The notes beneath the pieces were generated by a model that saw nothing but the letters and a program-made list of their open reading frames with translations, did not search any database and was not told where the DNA came from. The translations under genes and the position numbers were made by a program. From positions 1-41,489 of the forward strand of contig JASHOY010000503.1 of the NCBI GenBank assembly GCA_030038435.1: a stretch of DNA of 41,489 bases, in the 5' to 3' direction. Of the stretch, positions 35,636-41,489 are shown in pieces; the stretch's first letter is position 1, and each line of letters starts with the position of its first letter. The DNA comes from Acidobacteriaceae bacterium. Lineage in GTDB: Bacteria; Acidobacteriota; Terriglobia; Terriglobales; Acidobacteriaceae.

Positions 35636-36061
35636 ATGCGGCCCAAAAAAGTGATTCTTTGCGTAGACGACAACGAGCAGGATCTTTCCGTGCTGAGCTT
35701 CATGCTCGTTACCAACGGCTATCGGGTAATGCCCGCCGTCACCGGCGACGAGGCCCTTGGTATTTTTGTCAAGACTCCGGTCGATCTGGTGCTCGCGGAT
35801 TTTGCCATGCCGCAGATGAACGGGGCGCAACTGGTGAGGCGATTGAAACAGATTGCAGCGCACGTGCCGATGATTCTGCTCGGTGATCCGCAGTCCATGG
35901 GCGGAGATATTCACGCCGCAGACGCCTTGCTGGCTAAGAAAAACTGCTCGCCGCTGGAACTGCTGGAGAAAATCAAAATCATGAGCGCCCGCAAGCGCGG
36001 GCCGCGCAAAGGCGCCCACCGCGTCGCCCCGGTGGTTGAGGAGCTGGCCGCGGTCTCGTAA
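35636..36061 (+). CDS. receiver-only response regulator (CheY-like)
   Basis: A 141-residue protein from ATG 35636, with AAGGAG about 13 bases upstream. It is one receiver domain with no output domain. The acidic pocket is D11-D12 (VDDNEQ), the phosphoacceptor D55 (LADFAMPQMNG), and the conserved lysine K101 (LLAKKNC). The usual Thr/Ser after strand 4 is Gly (G83, MILLGDP), which may change phosphorylation signalling. The last 25 residues are basic (ARKRGPRKGAHR). No histidine kinase is adjacent, so it may be an orphan phosphorelay component. Confidence 0.85.
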   Translation: MRPKKVILCVDDNEQDLSVLSFMLVTNGYRVMPAVTGDEALGIFVKTPVDLVLADFAMPQMNGAQLVRRLKQIAAHVPMILLGDPQSMGGDIHAADALLAKKNCSPLELLEKIKIMSARKRGPRKGAHRVAPVVEELAAVS

Positions 36062-36402
36062 TGGCAGAAAGCCGGGATCAGAGAAACAGGATCAGCGGCT
36101 GCAGGCCGGCGGTCCGAGAACAGGGTAGCGGAGGATGGGCTGCAATCCCGGAGGATCTCGGCATAGGACAATTTTGCGAAAGGGTCAGCCGATCTCAGCC
36201 GGCAGGGAAACGCCCGACCCCGATCCTTTGCCCCTGACCCCCGGTCCCTGATCCCCGACCTCCGACCCCTTCCCGCACCGCCCCGGTTCGCTGTTCTTGC
36301 AGGCTGCTTTTCCCCCCTTGACGGCGGCGGTGCGGTATAGGCATACTCGCCAGCAGCCTAAACTGGAGCGTTTTTCCCAGCGGCAGCCGGAAGTTGGCTC
36401 AT
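36062..36402. other. intergenic region with C-rich short repeats
   Basis: 341 bases with no gene. From about 36213 to 36274 the plus strand is built of imperfect GACCCC / CCTGATCCCC / GACCTCC units, a simple-sequence tract. The region upstream contains GGATCAG at 36069-36087 in two copies. No promoter could be pinpointed. Confidence 0.6.
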
Positions 36403-37413
36403 ATGGACATCGGCCTGATACGTCTTCTTTTTGTCATTGTGCTTGCAGCGGTTTGCTACTTTCTTCACCCCTTCGGGATCGGGGAAGGGTGGCTTGCGGC
36501 GATTGTGGGCGCTGCCGCGGCGGGCGCAGTTATCATCTTCGAACTGCGGGTCCGGGCTCTGACCCTGCGCCGGCTGATCGGCGCCGTGGCGGGCAGTGTG
36601 CTGGGCATCATCGGCGCGGCGCTCTTCTGCCTGGTCCTGCGCTCCGCGCCCCTGCCGGGCCCGACTCTGGCCACGCTGCAGATTTTCGTGCTCATGCTCA
36701 TGACCTACGTGGGCCTGCTGGTGGGCGCCAACAAAGGCGATCTGCTCAACCCCGCCGCGCTGGGCGTCATCTTCTCCGGCGACAAGCCCGCCCGGCGCAG
36801 CGCCAAGGTCCTCGACACCAGCGTCATCATCGACGGCCGCATCGCCGATATTGCAGAAGCCGGCTTTATCGACGGCAACATCGTGGTCCCGGAGTTCGTG
36901 CTCCGCGAATTGCAGGTGGTCGCAGATTCGACCGACAGCTCCAAGCGGCAGCGCGGCCGGCGCGGCCTCGATATGCTGCAGCGCATGCAGTCCAATGCCG
37001 GCCTGCAGGTGCAGATCGTGCCCGACGATTTTCCCTCCATCCGCGAAGTCGATCTGAAGCTCCTCGAGCTGGCCAAGAAGTGGGAAGCCAAAGTGGTCAC
37101 CAACGACTTCAACCTCAACAAGGTCGCTCACCTGCATCATGTCGACGTGCTGAACATCAACGACCTGGCCAACGCTCTCAAACCCGTCGTCCTGCCCGGC
37201 GAACGCATGGGCGTCGTCATCCTGAAAGAAGGCAAGGAGTACAACCAGGGCGTAGGTTACCTCGACGACGGCACCATGGTCGTGGTCGATCACGCCCGTC
37301 GCCTCATCGGCAAGAACGTCGACATTTCCGTCACCAGCGTCCTGCAGACGGCCAGCGGCAAAATGATCTTCGGCAAGCTCGACGAGAACGGGAAAGTGGC
37401 GGAGACGCAGTGA
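36403..37413 (+). CDS. membrane PIN/TRAM domain protein, YacL type
   Basis: A 336-residue YacL-family protein. The ATG at 36403 has GGAAG 9 bases upstream; TTG at 36394 is an alternative. Four hydrophobic helices (about residues 3-110) are followed by a PIN domain with 'KVLDTSVIIDGRIADI' (first acidic residue), 'PEFVLRELQVVAD', 'RRGLDMLQ' and 'VVTNDFNLNKVA', and a C-terminal TRAM domain ('LPGERMGVVILKEGKEYNQG', 'DGTMVVVDHARRLIGK'). PIN domains are Mg2+-dependent RNases, and TRAM binds RNA, so a membrane-tethered RNase is likely. The 15-base gap to the convergent GNAT gene is short. Confidence 0.9.
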   Translation: MDIGLIRLLFVIVLAAVCYFLHPFGIGEGWLAAIVGAAAAGAVIIFELRVRALTLRRLIGAVAGSVLGIIGAALFCLVLRSAPLPGPTLATLQIFVLMLMTYVGLLVGANKGDLLNPAALGVIFSGDKPARRSAKVLDTSVIIDGRIADIAEAGFIDGNIVVPEFVLRELQVVADSTDSSKRQRGRRGLDMLQRMQSNAGLQVQIVPDDFPSIREVDLKLLELAKKWEAKVVTNDFNLNKVAHLHHVDVLNINDLANALKPVVLPGERMGVVILKEGKEYNQGVGYLDDGTMVVVDHARRLIGKNVDISVTSVLQTASGKMIFGKLDENGKVAETQ

Positions 37414-37428
37414 ACGCTGCCGGCGCCG

Positions 37429-38079
37429 TTATTCCCCTGTTTTCTGCGACAGCTCTGTACTGGCGCAGGCCAATCGACTCACAAGGCGGGCTTTTACCGC
37501 TGGCCATTCCGCGGCGATGATGGAATAGCGGTACGAGTTGCGCGCGATGAAGTCAGCCGCCATGCGGTGGGCGCGCAGTACGCCTTCGAATTTGCCGCCG
37601 ATGCGCTCAATGGCCGCCTGCGATCTCTGGTTGCGCGCGTCCGTGTGCAGGCAGACGCGCAGCACCTGCCAGCTTTCAAAGGCATGCTGAAGCATCAGGA
37701 ACTTGGCTTCCGTGTTGGCCGCGGTGCGAATCGCGGATTTCGTGAGCCAGGTGTAACCAATCTCGCAAACGTCGGGATCGGCGCGGCCCTGGCGCGCATG
37801 CCCCGGCGGCCACCCCCAGCGCTCCATATCGAAAAAACGCGTCGATCCGATGATCGCCCCGTCGCTCCTGCGCACCGTCGCAAATGGCACGGCGGTTCCG
37901 GCCTCGCGCCAGGCGATGGCCCTGGCGATGTAGGCCTCAACAGCGTCTTTGCCCCGCGGGACTGCGCTCCACTCATAGAGCGAGGGATCGGCGGCAGCGG
38001 CCGCATGCAGCGCTTCGGCGTGGGAGCGGTCTAGCGGGACAAGGTTGATGTACCTGCCGATGAGGGTGATTGGTTCCAC
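37429..38079 (-). CDS. GNAT-family N-acetyltransferase (RimJ/RimL type)
   Basis: A 216-residue acetyltransferase from GTG 38079, with GGAGA 7 bases upstream. The RimL-like start 'LIGRYINLVPLDRSHAEALH' is followed by 'AIIGSTRFFDMERW', the acetyl-CoA site region 'EIGYTWLTKSAIRTAANTEA' and 'LHTDARNQRSQAAIERIGGK'. The substrate is probably a protein N-terminus or amine, not readable. The GC-rich spacing to moeZ is 65 bases, on the same strand. Confidence 0.9.
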   Translation of the reverse strand: MEPITLIGRYINLVPLDRSHAEALHAAAAADPSLYEWSAVPRGKDAVEAYIARAIAWREAGTAVPFATVRRSDGAIIGSTRFFDMERWGWPPGHARQGRADPDVCEIGYTWLTKSAIRTAANTEAKFLMLQHAFESWQVLRVCLHTDARNQRSQAAIERIGGKFEGVLRAHRMAADFIARNSYRYSIIAAEWPAVKARLVSRLACASTELSQKTGE

Positions 38080-38144
38080 TCTTCGATCTCCGCGCAGAAA
38101 CCATCATCCGCGCTTATCTCCTACCTCAGTCCTCATGACGCGAT

Positions 38145-39323
38145 TCAATACTTCGGCACCGACGGATCGATCTGCTCGCTCCACGCCTTGATGCCGCCGC
38201 TCAGGTTCGACACCTTCTCGTATCCGTTCTGCACCAGGAACTCGGCGACCCTCTGGCTGCGCCCGCCCATGAGACAGTGGACGATAATCTCGCGGTCGCG
38301 ATCGATTTCGTTGAGGCGCTTGGGCACCTCGTTCATGGGGATCAGCTTTCCGCCAATGTTGGCGATCTGGTACTCGTAGGGCTCGCGAACATCGAGCACC
38401 AGCAGCTTGTCGCCGGAGTCGATGCGCCGCTTCAGTTCCTGAACACTCATTTGCGGGATGCCGTTTGTCAATGCCTTCTCCTCTGGGGTGGGCGGCGCGA
38501 TGCCGCAGAATTGCTGGTAGTCGATCAGTTGCGTGACGGTGGGATGCTCGCCGCACACCGGGCAGTCAGGGTTTTTGCGTAGCTTGAGCTCGCGGAAACG
38601 CATGGCCAGTGAATCCACCAGCAGCATCCGCCCAATCAGCGGCTCGCCGCGGCCGAGGATGAGCTTGATGGCTTCTGTGGCCTGGATGACGCCGACGAGG
38701 CCGGGAAGAATGCCGAGGACGCCGCCCTCGGCACAACTGGGCACCAGGCCGGGAGGCGGAGGTTCGGGATACAGGCAGCGGTAGCAGGGGCCGTCTTTGG
38801 CCGCGAAGACGCTGGCCTGGCCCTCGAACCGGAAGATCGATCCGTAAACGTTGGGCTTGCCCAGGAGTACGCAGGCGTCATTGACCAGATAGCGGGTGGG
38901 GAAGTTATCCGTGCCGTCAGCGACGATGTCGTAGTCTTTGACGATTTCAAGCGCGTTGGCGCTGGTAAGCATGGTCTCGTGCTTGACCAGGTTGAGCGCG
39001 GGATTGAGCGCGCTGAGCTTTTCGGCCGCCGAGTCCACCTTCTTGCGGCCGACATCCGGCGTCGAGTGAAGGATCTGGCGCTGCAGGTTGCTCGAGTCCA
39101 CCACGTCGAAATCCACCAGCCCCAGCGTGCCAATGCCCGCCGCGGCCAGATAAAAAGCCAGCGGCGAGCCCAGGCCGCCGGTGCCCACGCAGAGCACGCG
39201 CGCCGCTTTGAGCCGGCGCTGGCCTTCGATACCCACTTCCGGCAGGGTAATGTGCCGCGAATAGCGTCCCAGCTCTTCAGGGCTGAGCTCGGGCAGCGCG
39301 GAGATGTCGATAACCGTGCTCAT
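38145..39323 (-). CDS. MoeB/ThiF-type adenylyltransferase with C-terminal rhodanese (MoeZ-like)
   Basis: A 392-residue E1-like enzyme that adenylates the C-terminus of a ubiquitin-like sulfur carrier and can load sulfur via its rhodanese domain. The Rossmann ATP site is 'LCVGTGGLGSPLAFYL'. The zinc site is CYRC and CPVC. The second ATP region is 'IVADGTDNFPTRYLVND'. The rhodanese domain (about 290-385) has the active Cys in IVHCLMGGRSQR. The JAMM peptidase is upstream on the same strand, as in the CysO/Mec+ or ThiS pathways, but no MoaD/ThiS/CysO-like carrier was found in the 170-base gap. Confidence 0.92.
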   Translation of the reverse strand: MSTVIDISALPELSPEELGRYSRHITLPEVGIEGQRRLKAARVLCVGTGGLGSPLAFYLAAAGIGTLGLVDFDVVDSSNLQRQILHSTPDVGRKKVDSAAEKLSALNPALNLVKHETMLTSANALEIVKDYDIVADGTDNFPTRYLVNDACVLLGKPNVYGSIFRFEGQASVFAAKDGPCYRCLYPEPPPPGLVPSCAEGGVLGILPGLVGVIQATEAIKLILGRGEPLIGRMLLVDSLAMRFRELKLRKNPDCPVCGEHPTVTQLIDYQQFCGIAPPTPEEKALTNGIPQMSVQELKRRIDSGDKLLVLDVREPYEYQIANIGGKLIPMNEVPKRLNEIDRDREIIVHCLMGGRSQRVAEFLVQNGYEKVSNLSGGIKAWSEQIDPSVPKY

Positions 39324-39363
39324 GCGAAAAATAAGTCCTTAACCAGCAGCCGCGGGGCCCACC

Positions 39364-39401
39364 GCCACGTCTCTCTGACCATGCCACGTCTCTCTGATCA
39401 T
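39364..39401. repeat. two-copy 19-bp tandem repeat
   Basis: GCCACGTCTCTCTGACCAT (39364-39382) and GCCACGTCTCTCTGATCAT (39383-39401) differ at one base. They lie in the gap between the JAMM and MoeZ genes, within the leader of moeZ. Possibly a slippage product or a tandem binding site. Confidence 0.85.
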
Positions 39402-39493
39402 TATGATGAATCACCACCCGGGTAGGGCGAAAGGTCCATTTTGCAGAAGGCGCAGAGGCTAGGAAGCGGCGACATTGCGCAGTGCCGGCAGGT

Positions 39494-39937
39494 TCATGGC
39501 TCGAACACCTCCAGGGTCTGGGTTTCAAAGCGCTTGTCCTCTTCGACGGCGCCGGCGAGCAAAAAAGAGTTGGTCTTGACCGCCTTGCCGTGGTCAATCT
39601 CGGTGATCACGTAGCAGCAGCCGATCCAGTGGGCTTCTTCCAGGTCCGTGGCTGACCAGCGCGCCGGATGGCCGGGATGGGAGTGGTAAAACCCGCCGAT
39701 TTCCAAGCCCAGATTGCGGGCCTCGCGCTCGATGCGGACCAGTTCATCGGCGGCGATCGAGTAACGGTTATGCGCCGAATCCGTGCGGCTGTTTTGCGCG
39801 CGCATCCCCACTTCAATCTCCCACCCGTCTTCTATGCGACGGCCAAGCAGGGCTCCGCAGCACTCAAAGGGATAGGTCTCCTCGCCGTGGGCGCAAACGG
39901 CCTCATACACCGCCCGAGGTAAACGCAGTCGGCTCAT
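39494..39937 (-). CDS. JAMM/MPN+ metallopeptidase (M67, Mec-like)
   Basis: A 147-residue JAB1/MPN protein from ATG 39937. The zinc site is complete: E25 in PFECCG, H85-S-H87, S95 and D98 in HSHPGHPARWSATD. It is a single-domain, bacterial Mec+-like protease that trims small ubiquitin-like sulfur carriers to free the Gly-Gly end. It precedes the MoeZ-like gene on the same strand with a 170-base gap. Alternative start at 39967. Confidence 0.92.
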   Translation of the reverse strand: MSRLRLPRAVYEAVCAHGEETYPFECCGALLGRRIEDGWEIEVGMRAQNSRTDSAHNRYSIAADELVRIEREARNLGLEIGGFYHSHPGHPARWSATDLEEAHWIGCCYVITEIDHGKAVKTNSFLLAGAVEEDKRFETQTLEVFEP

Positions 39938-40183
39938 CGCTCCCCGCAAAGCCGCCTGCCGCGGCATCTGTCCGCAGCCACCGCGCTGCATGGCGCGCTG
40001 CCGACGGATGAATCCCACGCCGGGTTGCGATGGGCTGCCGAGATTCGATGGCTCATGGATAATTGCGAAGCCTGCTCCCGGTGTGCGAGATTGGATTCAG
40101 AGCCTGCCCTGATGTCAATCCCAGGCTCCCGGAAAGCTTCCACGGGAAAGCTTATCCCAATCCTTGCAGACTGGATGGCGGCC

Positions 40184-40636
40184 ATGGCAAAAAAAACCCG
40201 GAAACCGAACTTCAACGAGGCGCTGGACGCTCTCCGCTCCCATTCCTTTGACGTGCAGTCTTACAGCGGCGCTCTGGGCGGCATGCTGGTCGCCAAATAC
40301 GGAGCCGCCGCGGTGATGATTCCGGCCACCGACAAAAGCGCTCCCGGTGTGCTCATGATCAGCCCCGGCATCATGGTCCGCGGCGAAGTTGCCCGTCTCG
40401 TCGATCGCGGTTATCAGAAATTCATTAAATCCGCCCAATACGAACTTCCCGCAACGGCTGCTCACCTGCAAGCGGTACATAAGTTCAGTGAGGAGCTGAA
40501 GGAGCTGACCGGCATACAGAGCCTCTACAACGAGGCCCTGGGCACAGTCAGCGACATCTATCTTTACGACCGGCTCCAAGACCGCGAGGACCTGGAACCG
40601 GACGCCGGGCAAAAGCAGTTGGCTGCGGACCATTGA
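40184..40636 (+). CDS. hypothetical protein
   Basis: A 150-residue soluble protein. The ATG at 40184 starts a conserved-looking basic N-terminus (MAKKTRKPNFNEALDALRSH), and the open frame upstream (to 40025) is not homologous. Central segments read 'GGMLVAKYGAAAVMIPATDK' and 'VLMISPGIMVRGEVARLVDRG', predicted alpha/beta. The last 20 residues are acidic and Gln-rich (DLEPDAGQKQLAADH). No family is recognised. It sits between the JAMM operon and the PilZ gene with 112 bases to the latter. Confidence 0.7.
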   Translation: MAKKTRKPNFNEALDALRSHSFDVQSYSGALGGMLVAKYGAAAVMIPATDKSAPGVLMISPGIMVRGEVARLVDRGYQKFIKSAQYELPATAAHLQAVHKFSEELKELTGIQSLYNEALGTVSDIYLYDRLQDREDLEPDAGQKQLAADH

Positions 40637-40748
40637 TCTTTTGATCATTCCAGCCCGCGTCCATGCCCCGCGGAGTACCGTCGGCAGGCCGTCCTCGCCG
40701 CAGCCGACTACAGATTTTGCTCCGCCCGCCGATGGAGTTGACTAGACC

Positions 40749-41150
40749 ATGGCCTATGAAAGCACCGGCGGCATGCATACCGTGCGCATCGAGCGCCGCA
40801 CCTATGAACGCCGCGGCGTCGACGACCGCGCTACCGTCATTCTGGTCAGAAGCGGGGCGCAGGTCGATGGAAAGATCCTCGACGTCAGCCTCGGCGGTTG
40901 CCGCATCCAGACCGACCAGGATTTTCCCCTGGGCATCTACACCAGAGTCGAGACGGAATTTCGCCTGGCCGGACTCACCTTCCGCCTCGGCGGCGTGGTC
41001 CAGGCCCTGCACAACCGCCGCGGGCTGGGCATCCGCTTTCTCGAAGTGACCGAGCGCAAGCGCGGGCAGTTGGTCGAGCTGATCGAAGAAATTGACGCCA
41101 TGCGCAGACACGCCTTTCCGGCAGAACCGCCGCAGGATGCCAGCGCCTGA
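40749..41150 (+). CDS. PilZ-domain protein (c-di-GMP binding)
   Basis: A 133-residue protein of a single PilZ domain plus a helical tail. The c-di-GMP motifs are present: R17-T-Y-E-R21 (RxxxR) and D45-V-S-L-G-G (DxSxxG). The strand 'RVETEFRLAGLTFRLGGVVQ' follows, and the C-terminus ends 'AEPPQDASA'. It probably senses c-di-GMP. No diguanylate cyclase or motility gene is in the window. Confidence 0.9.
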   Translation: MAYESTGGMHTVRIERRTYERRGVDDRATVILVRSGAQVDGKILDVSLGGCRIQTDQDFPLGIYTRVETEFRLAGLTFRLGGVVQALHNRRGLGIRFLEVTERKRGQLVELIEEIDAMRRHAFPAEPPQDASA

Positions 41151-41284
41151 CCTTCTGCATCCGCAGTCCCGCAAAATCCCCCCGCCGCCCGCCTCGCCGT
41201 TCTCCGCTCACCGCGGCAGCAGGCTGAACTCCTCAATGGCAATCTTCGGCCCCACCGTCCCATGCCACCGATCCGTAAGAAACA

Positions 41285-41488
41285 TCACCACAATCTGAGC
41301 GCGTTGCCGTTGGCATCGACGTTGCGGCTATAGCTGTCCAGAATTGCTGCCGCCACCTGCCGCCAATACCACCCCGCCGAACGCCCGGTGCGGAACTCCT
41401 CCAGCAGATCGCTGGCCAGCGCCTCGTTGCGCTCGCCCGGCGTCAGATGCCGCAGCATCCATGTATGCAAGAGGGAATGGGCTGTCAA
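41285..41488 (-). pseudogene. truncated permease-prefix-like N-terminus (gene may run past the window edge)
   Basis: A 67-codon frame reaching the right edge, starting TTG at 41488 or further on. It resembles the N-terminal region of acidobacterial and planctomycete ABC-permease-like proteins ('LRHLTPGERNEALASDLLEEF', 'AGWYWRQVAAAIL'). These normally continue to about 200 residues with membrane helices, but here it ends after LDSYSRNVDANGNALRLW. The next bases read in another frame as a protein-like tail (see findings), so this looks like a broken or chimeric gene. Confidence 0.6.
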
Positions 41489-41489
41489 T

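Noticed and set aside
35217-35654. 145-codon plus-strand frame upstream of the response regulator
   Set aside because: Runs into the regulator in another frame and has no conserved pattern.

Overview
The window looks like a chromosomal segment of an Acidobacteriota bacterium, probably of the soil Terriglobia type. That is an inference from gene content and high GC, not from a marker gene: an ECF sigma/anti-sigma/DUF4252-like cluster, an HspR-type regulator near dnaJ, a hopanoid glycosyltransferase HpnI, a JAMM peptidase beside a MoeB-rhodanese protein, NfeD plus slipin, several YVTN and TPR proteins, and a permease-prefix-like fragment. No rRNA, tRNA or CRISPR array was seen.

Layout. 1-1.6 kb: tail of an ECF sigma factor, a one-helix anti-sigma candidate and two tandem DUF4252-like exported proteins. 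1.65-2.6 kb: GluQ-RS. 2.65-6.6 kb: a secreted DUF4185/DUF5005-like protein and oligogalacturonate lyase (minus), divergent from a zinc alcohol dehydrogenase (plus). 6.75-10.8 kb: alpha/beta hydrolase and Nudix hydrolase (minus), divergent from a copper chaperone and a CopA-type ATPase (plus). 10.8-11.5 kb: a scar with a truncated tyrosine recombinase, inverted repeats and an unusual small ORF. 11.5-18.3 kb: GT-C glycosyltransferase, TolB-like/TPR protein, NfeD, slipin and a SPOR protein (plus). 18.4-21.3 kb: YVTN propeller and VOC protein (minus), alanine racemase (plus).

21.3-33.5 kb is one long minus-strand block. Read in the direction of transcription it holds an amino-acid permease, PP2C phosphatase, Ser/Thr kinase, decayed higB with intact higA, dnaJ, a BrnT-like frame, a composite DFS/PD-(D/E)XK protein, a hypothetical, hspR, hpnI, ffh, rlpA and a cytidylate-kinase-like protein. 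34.3-37.4 kb (plus): PhzF, a receiver-only response regulator and a YacL-type PIN/TRAM protein. 37.4-39.9 kb (minus): GNAT, MoeZ-like E1-rhodanese and JAMM peptidase. 40.2-41.15 kb (plus): a hypothetical and a PilZ protein. The right edge holds a truncated, probably chimeric fragment.

Most genes are housekeeping or envelope functions in small operons. The accessory signal sits in two places. The first is the interval between higA and hspR (26.1-29.6 kb), where toxin-antitoxin material has entered the dnaJ-hspR neighbourhood: one toxin is clearly dead (higB), one lacks a normal start (brnT), and one putative antitoxin is fused to a nuclease-fold domain. The second is the recombinase scar at 11 kb.
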